A DNA stretch of 26,779 nt from Burkholderiales bacterium (GTDB lineage Bacteria; Pseudomonadota; Gammaproteobacteria; Burkholderiales; Burkholderiaceae): assembly GCA_947371645.1 (NCBI GenBank), contig CANBQJ010000028.1, positions 1-26,779 of the forward strand, read 5' to 3'. A program made the position numbers and the translations under genes. The notes under the pieces were generated by a model. It was given only the letters and a program-made list of their open reading frames with translations, was not told the DNA's origin and searched no databases. Positions 7,246 to 14,174 of the stretch are shown piece by piece; position 1 is the first letter of the stretch, and every line of letters begins with the position of its first letter.

Positions 7246-7589
7246 GGTGCACCCTCTGCCAGGGATTGGGGCAAAGCTGCCTCAGGGTGCAGGTGAACCG
7301 CCAGCCACAACGCGCCGGGCGACACCGCCAGGACGGTGTGCGCCAGGCCGGCGGGCAGGAAGACGTGGTCGCCAGCCTGCAGGCGCAGCACCTGGCCAGA
7401 CACGTCCAGCGTGGCCTCACCTTGCACCAGCATCACCCACTCGTCTTGCGGCTGCACGCATTCAACGGGCGTGATGAGCGACGAGCTGACGATGCGCTCA
7501 ATCAGCAGGTTCTTGTGGCGCAAGAGCTCGTCAAAACGCTCACCCTGGGCGGGCGGGCCCAGGTGAGCAAAGAAGTTGCCGGTTTGCAT
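7236..7589 (-). CDS. Cupin domain-containing protein
   Basis: This 117-aa protein is a single cupin barrel. The key blocks are QDEWVMLVQGEATL (residues 48-61), then LRLQAGDHVFLPAGLAHTVL (68-87), covering the two conserved cupin motifs. The usual metal His residues of motif 1 appear replaced by Gln/Asp (PQDEW), while His84 of motif 2 is kept. Metal binding is therefore uncertain. The N-terminus (ERFDELLRHKNLLIERIVSS) matches small cupins of the form found widely in proteobacteria. The ATG at 7589 has no clear Shine-Dalgarno, and an upstream in-frame start cannot be excluded. It overlaps the lipoprotein gene by 10 bases and follows the beta-propeller gene by 67 bp. The substrate is unknown. Confidence 0.88.
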   Translation of the reverse strand: MQTGNFFAHLGPPAQGERFDELLRHKNLLIERIVSSSLITPVECVQPQDEWVMLVQGEATLDVSGQVLRLQAGDHVFLPAGLAHTVLAVSPGALWLAVHLHPEAALPQSLAEGAPCA

Positions 7590-7656
7590 GGGCAAGGTTG
7601 GTGGCCAAAGCCGTTGTCTCTGGCCATTGTCCACGCAGATCCAAACCGGCTCTCCC

Positions 7657-8802
7657 TCAATTGGCCGCCAGCCCCACATTGCCGCGCAGCAGGCCATCCG
7701 CACGCCCCACTTGAAGGAGGCTGCCATCGCTGTGCACGGCAAAGGAGGTGATCGCCAGGCTGCCCGCGCCCAGGGCATAGAGGTGCTGCCCATCTGCAGA
7801 CACCGCCACGTCAATGGGCGTGGAACCTGCGCCCAACTGGCCTGCCGCCGCCTGCAACAAGGCGAGCTTGCCGGAATGGGGGGACACCGCGAAGCTGCTC
7901 ACCGTGCCACTGCCCGTGTTGGCCACGTAGGCGAATTTGCCATTGGGCGTGACGGCCACCCAACAGGCCGCCGTCTGCGCCGTGGGCAGCGATGCGCTGA
8001 TCAATTGCGGGCGGGCCTGCGTGTCCTCGCCCAGCTTGTACGACGACACGGTGCTGGCGTTGGCTGCACCGCCTGCGGCCTCGGACACGATGATGTGATC
8101 GCGCCGGTCCACGGCGAAGCCGAAGGGCGTGAGACCTGAAGACGCCGTGACGATGGGCGCGCCCACGGTGCCATCGCGCTTGACGCGGTAGGACGTGAGC
8201 TTGTTGGTGCCCTTTTCGGTGACGATGAGCGCACCGCCATCGCTGCTGAAGCTGACCTGAGCTGGCGCCGCACCCGTGGCCACGGACAGTGCGCCCTGTG
8301 CGCCGGCGATGGGGCTCAGCGTGCCGCGCACATGGTGAAACCCGGCAACGTTGCCCAGGCCCTGGGCATTGAGCACGTAGACCAGGCCCTCATGCTCGGT
8401 GACGCTGATCGGGTCCAGTCCGCCAGATGGCACCACGGACATGAGGCGAGGTGCGGTGCCGCTCAGCGCGAAGGTGGACACCGTGTTGCTCTGCGCGTTG
8501 ACCACGAACAGGTAGCGGCCGTCCTGGCTCAAGGTCACTGCACCTTGCGAGCCCAGGCCGGAGCCTGTGCCCTGCCCGCCTGTGGCCGTGCGGGCAACGA
8601 GCTGGAGGGCACCTTCGTCGGTCTGGTCAAACACCAGCACTTCATTGTTGACGGCAGCATTGGTGCTGGTGAACACCTTGCCGGCACGCATCCAGTGGTT
8701 CCCATGGTCGGCATCATCGCCTCCGGCCAGTACAGGCAAGGCTGCGGCCATCAAGGCGGACACGGCGGCAAGGCGAAACAAGTGGCGTCGGTTGAATGAC
8801 AT
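7657..8802 (-). CDS. Exported beta-propeller protein (lactonase/YncE-like)
   Basis: The 381-aa protein starts MSFNRRHLFRLAAVSALMAA. NRRHLFR before a hydrophobic run resembles a twin-arginine signal, with cleavage likely near LPVLAG, so it is probably periplasmic. The mature part is built of propeller blades marked by repeated motifs: VTLSQDGRYLFVVNAQSNTV, VSFSSDGGALIVTEKGTNKL, then VAVTPNGKFAYVANTGSGTV and VAVSADGQHLYAL. This is the seven-bladed lactonase/YncE-like pattern. Whether it is an enzyme is not shown, and catalytic residues cannot be confirmed. AGGAG lies six bases before the ATG at 8802. It is divergent from the thioredoxin/two-component genes and shares their promoter region, which carries two inverted copies of the proposed response-regulator box. 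Four small genes follow it. Confidence 0.88.
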   Translation of the reverse strand: MSFNRRHLFRLAAVSALMAAALPVLAGGDDADHGNHWMRAGKVFTSTNAAVNNEVLVFDQTDEGALQLVARTATGGQGTGSGLGSQGAVTLSQDGRYLFVVNAQSNTVSTFALSGTAPRLMSVVPSGGLDPISVTEHEGLVYVLNAQGLGNVAGFHHVRGTLSPIAGAQGALSVATGAAPAQVSFSSDGGALIVTEKGTNKLTSYRVKRDGTVGAPIVTASSGLTPFGFAVDRRDHIIVSEAAGGAANASTVSSYKLGEDTQARPQLISASLPTAQTAACWVAVTPNGKFAYVANTGSGTVSSFAVSPHSGKLALLQAAAGQLGAGSTPIDVAVSADGQHLYALGAGSLAITSFAVHSDGSLLQVGRADGLLRGNVGLAAN

Positions 8803-8889
8803 GGAGATCTCCTGTGCTTGAAGCACCTCGGGCACAGCGCCCAAGGCTGGCCGCCAGTGTTGAAGCCACCTGCTGACGAAGTCATCACG

Positions 8890-8911
8890 CAAACTTCAAC
8901 TTGTCGTGACC
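8890..8911 (+). promoter_or_regulatory. Putative response-regulator box, copy 1
   Basis: This site matches CAAAnTTCA-N5-TYGTGAC and lies 88 bp upstream of the beta-propeller start. Read on the minus strand it contains TTGAAG followed by TTTGCG, so it may overlap the -35 region of the leftward promoter. Fourteen positions are identical in all three copies in the window. Confidence 0.6.
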
Positions 8912-8940
8912 TCTGTTGCGGCCAGGCTCGCGCCGTCAGT

Positions 8941-8962
8941 TGTCACAAAACTTTGAAATTTG
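8941..8962 (-). promoter_or_regulatory. Putative response-regulator box, copy 2
   Basis: On the minus strand this matches CAAAnTTCA-N5-TYGTGAC. It is the mirror image of copy 1, with 29 bp between the two, and lies 58 bp upstream of the thioredoxin-like start. On the plus strand it contains TTGAAA then TTTGCG, matching the arrangement in copy 1 relative to the opposite gene. Each divergent gene therefore has one box in the same orientation. Confidence 0.6.
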
Positions 8963-9020
8963 CGAGACACCAGCTTCAAGGGCAAGGCTGCACACTGACC
9001 GCACGCCCAGGAGCCCCACC

Positions 9021-9635
9021 ATGAACACACCCCACGCCCTCCGTCGCCGGCTGCTGGCCGCACTGGCCTTGGGTGGCATCGCCCAGCAAAGCGGCTTGAT
9101 CGACGCGCTGGCGCAAGCCACCACAGCGGCAAGGCCGCCGACACCCACGTCCGGCGACTTGCCCCGCACCTTGCCCGACTGGGGCCCCATGCCCGAGCTG
9201 CGGGGCCTGAGCGACTGGTTCAACTCCGCCCCACTGGACAAGGCTGCGCTGCAAGGCAAGGTGGTGGTGGTGGACTTCTGGGCCCTGGGCTGCATCAACT
9301 GCCGCAACGCCTTGCCGCATGTGGCGCAATGGCATGAGCGGTACAAGGACCAGGGCCTGGTGGTGCTGGGCATCCATGCCCCCGAATTCGATGCCGAACG
9401 CCCGGCCGCAGCGGTGAAGCAGGCGGCTGCACGCCTGAAGCTGAACTTCCCCATTGCCCTGGACAACGAATTCGAGACCTGGCGGGCCTTCCGCAACGAA
9501 TACTGGCCGGCACACTACTTTGTGGACCGTCAGGGACGCATTCGCCACCGCCACTACGGCGAAGGTGAATACGCCTATGGTGAACAGGTGATTCAATCCT
9601 TGCTGAGTGAACATTCAGGCGCTCAGCGCTCATGA
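9021..9635 (+). CDS. Periplasmic thioredoxin-like/TlpA-type protein (DipZ C-domain-like)
   Basis: The 204-aa product has a RRRLLAALALGGIAQQ leader that may be a twin-arginine signal. A Pro-rich linker precedes a thioredoxin fold. The redox centre is Cys91-Ile-Asn-Cys94 in FWALGCINCRNALP. QGLVVLGIHAPEFDAE, ALDNEFETWRAFRNEYWPAH and YGEGEY are hallmarks of the thioredoxin domain fused to CcdA in DipZ-type proteins. Here the domain stands alone, so it must receive electrons from a separate membrane partner if it is a reductase, or act as an oxidase (inference). AGGAG lies eight bases before the ATG at 9021. The gene leads a run with the response regulator (30 bp later) and kinase. That links extracytoplasmic thiol chemistry to signalling. 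Confidence 0.9.
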   Translation: MNTPHALRRRLLAALALGGIAQQSGLIDALAQATTAARPPTPTSGDLPRTLPDWGPMPELRGLSDWFNSAPLDKAALQGKVVVVDFWALGCINCRNALPHVAQWHERYKDQGLVVLGIHAPEFDAERPAAAVKQAAARLKLNFPIALDNEFETWRAFRNEYWPAHYFVDRQGRIRHRHYGEGEYAYGEQVIQSLLSEHSGAQRS

Positions 9636-9665
9636 CCTGCCACGCCCCCATTCAACGGTGAACCG

Positions 9666-10376
9666 ATGGACCGACCCAAGCAAGTCCTGCTGGTGGAAGA
9701 CGACCCCCACATCGCGGAGATCGTTCGCCTGCATCTGGCCGATGAGGGCTATGCCGTGACCCACGCCCGCGACGGCCTGATCGCCCTGCGCCTCCTGGAA
9801 CAGTGCCCCTGGGATGCCCTGGTGCTGGACCTGATGCTGCCCGAGGTGGACGGCCTGGAGGTGTGCCGCAAGGCCAGGTCGCTGGCCAGCTACATGCCCA
9901 TCATCATGATCAGCGCCCGCGCCAGCGAGGTGCACCGCATCCTGGGCTTGGAGCTGGGCGCCGATGACTACCTGCCCAAGCCGTTCTCAGTGCTGGAACT
10001 GGTGGCCCGCGTGCGGGCCTTGCTGCGCCGCGTGGACGCGCTGGCGCGTTCGTCCCGCGTTGACGGATCCCACATCACGCTGGACAACCTCGTGATTGAC
10101 GCCTTGACACGCGACGTGAGGCTGGATGGCCGCAGCCTCGAGTTGACGCCCCGCGAATTCGACCTGCTGCACTTCTTTGCGCGACACCCCGGCAAGGTGT
10201 TTTCGCGCCTGGAGCTGCTCAACCAGGTCTGGGGCTACGAGCACGACGGCTACGAACACACCGTCAACACGCACATCAACCGGCTGCGGGCCAAGGTGGA
10301 GAAAGACCCCTCACGGCCAGCCAAGATCCTCACCGTCTGGGGTGTGGGCTACAAATTGTCGGCCACCTCACCCTGA
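9666..10376 (+). CDS. OmpR/PhoB-family response regulator
   Basis: The 236-aa protein has a receiver domain with the acidic pair in VEDD (10-13), phosphoacceptor Asp55 in VLDLMLPEVDG, Ser83 in IMISARAS and Lys105 in YLPKPFS, all intact. The C-terminal winged-helix domain (about 135-232) shows LTPREFDLLHFFARHPGKVF, the recognition helix region HTVNTHINRLRAKVE and the wing ILTVWGVGYKL. It should bind DNA as a dimer when phosphorylated by the kinase encoded 10 bp downstream. The closest visible candidate sites are the three CAAAnTTCA-type boxes at 8890, 8941 and 11888. The stimulus is not readable. The neighbours suggest a redox or metal signal rather than phosphate. Confidence 0.96.
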   Translation: MDRPKQVLLVEDDPHIAEIVRLHLADEGYAVTHARDGLIALRLLEQCPWDALVLDLMLPEVDGLEVCRKARSLASYMPIIMISARASEVHRILGLELGADDYLPKPFSVLELVARVRALLRRVDALARSSRVDGSHITLDNLVIDALTRDVRLDGRSLELTPREFDLLHFFARHPGKVFSRLELLNQVWGYEHDGYEHTVNTHINRLRAKVEKDPSRPAKILTVWGVGYKLSATSP

Positions 10377-10386
10377 GCCCGAAGCC

Positions 10387-11874
10387 ATGACCTGGAAGCT
10401 GCGCCTCAACCTGACCCAGCGGCTGGTGGTTGTCTCCACCGTGCTGCTCATCGCCTGTTGCGGCGCCCTGGCCTGGCTGCAGCTCTACCAGTCACGCAAC
10501 AACGCGCAAGAGCTCACGCAGCGGCTGTCCTACAAACTGGCCCAGCACATCGCGGCCCACAGCGAACTGATCGGCCCACAAGGCGTCAGCCCGCAGGGGC
10601 TGAACCACCTGCTGGACATGCTCATGGTGGTCAACCCCAGCATCGAGGTCTACCTGCTGCGAAGCGATGGCCACATCGCTGCGCACCTGGCCCCAGCCGG
10701 CCGGGTGAAGCTCGAGCGCATACAACTCGCCCCTGTCCTGCGCTACCTGGATGGCGCCGAGCTGCCCATCCTGGGCGACGACCCCCGGCACCCCGAACGC
10801 CCCAATGTGTTCAGCGCGGCGCCACTCAAGCAAGGTGCGGCCACCGTGGGTTACGTCTATGTGATCCTCCTGGGCGAAGACCACGAGGCCCTGGCCGCCA
10901 CGGGTGACGCACACCGCGCCTGGGTCACCATGCTGGCGTCGCTGGCCATGGTCTTGAGCTTTGGGGTGCTGGCTGGCCTGGCGGCCTTTTCCTGGGTCAC
11001 CAGGCCTTTGCGGCAACTGACGCAGAGCGTGCAGACGCTGGAGCGCGAAGGTGTGGGCAGCTTCGTGCAGCAGGCCGATGCCGACGCGCTGGCCGGCGAT
11101 GCCCATGCCGCCGACGAGATCAGGCAGCTGCGCGGCGCCTTCCAGCGCATGGGCATCCGGCTGGCGCAGCAATGGCAGGAGCTGCTCACCAAAGACCAGC
11201 AACGGCGTGAGCTTGTGGCCAACATCTCGCATGACCTGCGCACCCCGCTCATGGCCTTGCACGGCTACCTGGAAACGCTGGCGCTGAAAGAAGACCGCTT
11301 GCCGGCCGAAGACCGCAAGCGCTACCTCGGCACCGCGCTGGCACAAAGCCGCAAGGTGGGTCAGCTGGCGCAAGAGCTGTTCGAGCTGGCCAGGCTGGAA
11401 TACGGTGGCATCCGCCTGGACAAGGAAAGGTTCCACCTCACCGACCTCATCCAGGACGTGTTCCAGAAGTTCGAGCTGACTGCGCAAACGAAGGGCGTGC
11501 GCCTGGAGGCCGACATCGCAGAGGAGCTGCCCAGCGTGGTGGCCGATGTCGGGCTCATGGAGCGCGTGCTGACCAACCTCATCGACAACGCCTTGAGGCA
11601 CAGCCCGCGTGAAGGGCTGGTGCGTGTGGCCGTGTCGGCACAGCACGAACGCATCGTCGTCACCGTCTCAGACCAGGGCGAGGGCGTGCCCCCGGCCCTT
11701 CGCCAGGACTTGTTTGACCGCCCCTCGGTCTTCTCGACGTCGGGCACCCAGCAACGCGGTGGCCTGGGCCTGCTCATCGTGCAGCGCATCGTGCAGTTGC
11801 ACGACGGCGTGGTCGAACTGCTGGAACCGCAAGGCGAGCCGGGCGCAACCTTCCGCTTTGCCTTGCCCGTCTGA
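10387..11874 (+). CDS. HAMP-containing sensor histidine kinase
   Basis: I chose the ATG at 10387 because a longer in-frame opening overlaps the regulator gene. The product is 495 aa. Membrane segments at about 13-34 and 179-203 enclose a 145-residue periplasmic sensor region with no recognised fold. A HAMP linker (204-262) is followed by the dimerisation helix with His282 in NISHDLRTPLMALHGYLETL. The ATPase domain has the N box NLIDNALRHS (397-406), G1 DQGEGVP (429-435) and G2 RGGLGLLIV (457-465). All catalytic elements are present, so it should autophosphorylate and act on the adjacent regulator. The F box is short (DLFDRPSVFS). The gene is probably cotranscribed with the regulator and the thioredoxin-like gene. 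Confidence 0.96.
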   Translation: MTWKLRLNLTQRLVVVSTVLLIACCGALAWLQLYQSRNNAQELTQRLSYKLAQHIAAHSELIGPQGVSPQGLNHLLDMLMVVNPSIEVYLLRSDGHIAAHLAPAGRVKLERIQLAPVLRYLDGAELPILGDDPRHPERPNVFSAAPLKQGAATVGYVYVILLGEDHEALAATGDAHRAWVTMLASLAMVLSFGVLAGLAAFSWVTRPLRQLTQSVQTLEREGVGSFVQQADADALAGDAHAADEIRQLRGAFQRMGIRLAQQWQELLTKDQQRRELVANISHDLRTPLMALHGYLETLALKEDRLPAEDRKRYLGTALAQSRKVGQLAQELFELARLEYGGIRLDKERFHLTDLIQDVFQKFELTAQTKGVRLEADIAEELPSVVADVGLMERVLTNLIDNALRHSPREGLVRVAVSAQHERIVVTVSDQGEGVPPALRQDLFDRPSVFSTSGTQQRGGLGLLIVQRIVQLHDGVVELLEPQGEPGATFRFALPV

Positions 11875-11887
11875 TGTGCTGCGCGCA

Positions 11888-11909
11888 CAAAGTTCACGGC
11901 ATCGTGACG
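11888..11909 (+). promoter_or_regulatory. Putative response-regulator box, copy 3
   Basis: This third match to CAAAnTTCA-N5-TYGTGAC lies 13 bp past the kinase stop and 135 bp upstream of the MXKDX peptide gene. Relative to that gene it is in the opposite orientation to the other two sites. It also contains a small palindrome, TCACG-gcat-CGTGA, which is an alternative explanation for part of the match. Confidence 0.45.
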
Positions 11910-11980
11910 ATTGCGGGAGGACTTTGCGATGTGGCGGGCCACACACTGGGTGCGTGCTGAACCAAGCCACCCGCTGCCGA

Positions 11981-12007
11981 GTGCAATTGCCCTTCCGGCA
12001 ATTTCAC
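11981..12007. promoter_or_regulatory. Inverted repeat upstream of the MXKDX gene (operator or hairpin)
   Basis: AATTGCC (11985-11991) and GGCAATT (11997-12003) pair perfectly around CTTCC. With the outer GTG/CAC bases the arms extend to 11 bp with one mismatch. The element ends 36 bases before the ATG at 12044. It could be a kinase-operon terminator with a poor T tract (TTTC), a leader hairpin or an operator. Confidence 0.4.
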
Positions 12008-12043
12008 CGGCACACCCGCCACTCACTTTGAACTGGAAACACC

Positions 12044-12298
12044 ATGAACAAATTTGCCGCCACCCTGCTGTCTTCGGCCATGCTCCTGATGGCTGGTGCC
12101 GCCTTGGCAGAAGACATGAAGAAGGACGACATGGCCATGGAAAAGGATGGCATGAAGAAGGACAGCATGCACAAAGAAGGCATGAAGAAGGGCACGATGA
12201 AAAAGGAAGGCATGCACAAGGCCGCCATGGAAAAAGACACCATGGGCAAGGACGGCATGGCCAAGGACGAGATGAAGAAGGACACCATGGGCAAGTGA
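12044..12298 (+). CDS. Methionine-rich pentapeptide MXKDX repeat protein
   Basis: The 84-aa product has a Sec signal (MNKFAATLLSSAMLLMAGAA, cleavage likely after LA at residue 22). About 62 mature residues follow, consisting almost wholly of MxKDx-type five-residue repeats (MKKDD, MEKDG, MKKDS, MHKEG and so on). Thirteen mature residues are Met. There is no Cys. Related Met-rich periplasmic peptides such as MrpX of Azospira react with hypochlorite through Met oxidation and are recycled by methionine sulfoxide reductase. Metal binding is another possibility. No reductase gene is visible here. GGAAA precedes the ATG. It lies directly after the two-component system with a 169-bp leader, so it may be the system's effector (inference). 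Confidence 0.9.
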   Translation: MNKFAATLLSSAMLLMAGAALAEDMKKDDMAMEKDGMKKDSMHKEGMKKGTMKKEGMHKAAMEKDTMGKDGMAKDEMKKDTMGK

Positions 12299-12335
12299 GC
12301 CCAGGTGCTGCGGTGGTGGGCCACAATGTGTGCCC

Positions 12336-12731
12336 ATGCACCGCATCCCTGCCCACGAATACGAGATCACGGCCATCCGGGCCCAGGGCGCGGGCGGGCA
12401 GAACGTGAACAAGGTGTCCAGCGCCATCCACCTGCGCTTTGACATCCCGGCCTCATCGCTGCATGAGGACGTCAAGGCCCGCCTGCTGGCCTTGCCCGAC
12501 CGGCGCATCACCGCAGAAGGCGTGCTGGTGATCAAGTCGCAGGAGCACCGCAGCCAGGAGATGAACCGGGCCGAAGCCGTGCACCGCTTGCATGAGCTGG
12601 TGCACAGCGTGGCCCGGCCACCGGCCATCCGCCGGGCCACCCGCCCCACGCTGGCCTCCAAGAAGCGCAGGCTGGAAGGCAAGCGCCAGCGCGCCGCCGT
12701 GAAAGCACAACGGGGCGGCAGCGCAGAGTGA
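12336..12731 (+). CDS. arfB: Alternative ribosome-rescue factor / aminoacyl-tRNA hydrolase ArfB
   Basis: The 131-aa protein is a class-I release-factor-like hydrolase. Its GGQ motif is at residues 20-22 in IRAQGAGGQNVNKVSSAIHL. The C-terminal tail is very basic (SKKRRLEGKRQRAAVKAQR), the part of ArfB that enters the empty mRNA channel of a stalled ribosome. It releases the peptide from tRNA on non-stop ribosomes without a stop codon. It lacks the codon-recognition domain of RF1/RF2, as expected. A GTG two codons earlier (12330) has slightly better spacing from GGTGGG and is an alternative start. The gene converges closely with the PEP-CTERM gene and lies 37 bp after the MXKDX gene. Confidence 0.95.
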   Translation: MHRIPAHEYEITAIRAQGAGGQNVNKVSSAIHLRFDIPASSLHEDVKARLLALPDRRITAEGVLVIKSQEHRSQEMNRAEAVHRLHELVHSVARPPAIRRATRPTLASKKRRLEGKRQRAAVKAQRGGSAE

Positions 12732-12750
12732 GGTGCCCGGCCCTTGGCCA

Positions 12751-14034
12751 TCAATGGCTGGCGGCGTTCCCCCTTTGCATCGACTGGCGACGACCGCGCC
12801 GCTGCAGCGCGGCCGCCATGGCGCCCAGACCCAGCATCAGGCTGGCCGCCGTACCCGGCTCGGGCACGGCACTGAGCTTGTAGATGCCCATGTCCGAGCC
12901 CTGAGCCCAGATGTTGCCGTCGTTGTCGATGGCCCAGGCTGCAGTCAGGCTCACGTCACCGGGGTTGGCCAGCAGGTCATTGAGGTCGATGACGTCGGTG
13001 CCGTTCCACATCACCGCGCGTTGCTCGTACAGCCCTTTCATGGACCACCCGACCACCTGGCCACGGTCATTGATGTCCAGGGCGTGGGTGAACTCGTTGC
13101 GGTTGGGTGCGCGCACCAACCCCCCCATGCTTTGCAGCTCGGGCGCCAGCACCAGGCTGTCCAACACGCGCACCATGCCGTCTTGCACCACCACGCTGGT
13201 GCCCAGCGCATCGAAGCTGCGGTCCAGCAGCACGGCGCCCGCGTTGTTCATGTCGGTGATTTCCGTCTGACCTGGCTGTGTGCCCCGGCCCAGCACCTCA
13301 TCGAGCATGATGGTCTTGCCCTGGCTGATCAGGAAGGGCCGCCCGCCATCGGCCCAAGGGCTGCGCCCAGGCGTGACACCCCAACCCCAGGTTGAGCCGC
13401 CGGAATTGAGATCGCCCATCTGCCCGGCGATGTCACCCCGGTCATTGATGACCCTGGCCACGCTGACGCGCTGGTCGGCAAACAGCGGCTTCATGTTGCC
13501 GTTCTCGGTCACGAAGGCCGTGACATGGTCGTTGCCTGCCACCCAGGAATGGCCCACGACCACACCCTGCGCATTGACGTCCGTGCCCTGACTCGACAGC
13601 CCGCCCAGGGTGCCCAGCACACGCTTGTTGCCGGTGTCCAGGTCCAGCAGCATGGCCTGCCCTTTGGCGCGCGTGGCAGTCGTGGGGTCGCTGCCCAGGT
13701 TGTAGACCGAGCCCGCGGCCCACTTCCCCGCCGTGCCCAGCAACTCACCGTTGGTGTAGGCCGGCAACGTGGGGATGTGGCGCACGCCCAGGCCATCTTG
13801 CATATAGGCCTGTGCGTTGCCGCTGGGCACGCCGGCCGCGACCTGGGTGCCCAAGGCCTGCCCGGCAGCCGACACCACCAGCTCGCCAGCCCATTCGACC
13901 TGGCTGCCGTGCCCGGCTTGCAGCCCGTCGATCGGGTTCATCACCTTTTCAGCGCTGTACAGGGTGCCAGCCTGGGCCCCAACACTCAGGGCCAATCCAC
14001 CCAGGGCCAGGCCCCACCACGTCAATGTTTTCAT
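12751..14034 (-). CDS. PEP-CTERM sorting domain protein with HAF-like repeats
   Basis: The 427-aa protein has a Sec signal (MKTLTWWGLALGGLALSVGA, AQA cleavage). The C-terminal anchor is VPEPG (PEP at 391-393), then a hydrophobic helix (TAASLMLGLGAMAAALQ) and RRGRR. This is the signature processed by an exosortase. The tail past RRGRR is about 11 residues long, longer than usual. The mature part carries HAF-like repeats (VLGTLGGLSSQGTDVNAQGV, HALDINDRGQVVGWS, VARVINDRGDIAGQM) that suggest a beta-propeller surface protein. AAGGAGG, four bases before the ATG at 14034, is the strongest ribosome binding site in the window. An operator-like palindrome lies just upstream of it, shared in type with the divergent DUF6502 gene. 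Confidence 0.92.
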   Translation of the reverse strand: MKTLTWWGLALGGLALSVGAQAGTLYSAEKVMNPIDGLQAGHGSQVEWAGELVVSAAGQALGTQVAAGVPSGNAQAYMQDGLGVRHIPTLPAYTNGELLGTAGKWAAGSVYNLGSDPTTATRAKGQAMLLDLDTGNKRVLGTLGGLSSQGTDVNAQGVVVGHSWVAGNDHVTAFVTENGNMKPLFADQRVSVARVINDRGDIAGQMGDLNSGGSTWGWGVTPGRSPWADGGRPFLISQGKTIMLDEVLGRGTQPGQTEITDMNNAGAVLLDRSFDALGTSVVVQDGMVRVLDSLVLAPELQSMGGLVRAPNRNEFTHALDINDRGQVVGWSMKGLYEQRAVMWNGTDVIDLNDLLANPGDVSLTAAWAIDNDGNIWAQGSDMGIYKLSAVPEPGTAASLMLGLGAMAAALQRRGRRQSMQRGNAASH

Positions 14035-14048
14035 GTTTCCTCCTTGTT

Positions 14049-14069
14049 AAATGCACATATTGCGCATTT
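14049..14069. promoter_or_regulatory. Operator-like palindrome, PEP-CTERM side
   Basis: AAATGCACA-TAT-TGCGCATTT pairs at 8 of 9 arm positions. It lies four bases upstream of the PEP-CTERM ribosome binding site. The same sequence with a perfect 8-bp arm recurs at 14137-14155. The centres are 87 bp apart. Confidence 0.65.
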
Positions 14070-14103
14070 ATTGAACCATGAGGCCCCAGCCCAGTCTTCA
14101 GGG

Positions 14104-14134
14104 ATAACCATCAGTTTCGCAAGGGAATAACCAT
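14104..14134 (+). repeat. ATAACCAT direct repeat
   Basis: ATAACCAT occurs at 14104-14111 and again at 14127-14134, a 23-bp repeat distance, between the two palindromes of the divergent promoter. It may be a second regulator's site or chance. Confidence 0.3.
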
Positions 14135-14136
14135 GA

Positions 14137-14155
14137 AATGCGCAGATTGCGCATT
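14137..14155. promoter_or_regulatory. Operator-like palindrome, DUF6502 side
   Basis: AATGCGCA-GAT-TGCGCATT is a perfect 8-bp inverted repeat with a 3-bp spacer, 19 bp upstream of the DUF6502 ATG. Its twin lies at 14049-14069. Its position fits autorepression by the DUF6502 protein. Confidence 0.7.
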
Positions 14156-14174
14156 GAGCTAGACTGGTCCGATC

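Noticed and set aside
8941..8962. Possible PhoB box in the thioredoxin-like promoter
   Set aside because: TGTCAC is present, but the second 11-bp half does not match CTGTCAT, and the motif's other copies do not fit a Pho box.
10177..10386. In-frame extension of the histidine kinase back into the response regulator gene
   Set aside because: It overlaps the regulator's DNA-binding domain, and the ATG at 10387 starts just before the first membrane helix.
12004..12324. Minus-strand frame with repeated FFMPSL/SFFMxS units opposite the MXKDX gene
   Set aside because: The repeats are only the reverse complement of the MXKDX coding repeats. The plus-strand frame has a signal peptide and a known family pattern.
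14041..14160. Standard -35/-10 promoters for the DUF6502 and PEP-CTERM genes
   Set aside because: Partial hexamers such as TTGAAC at 14071 lack a credible -10 at 16-18 bp, so I did not annotate a promoter.
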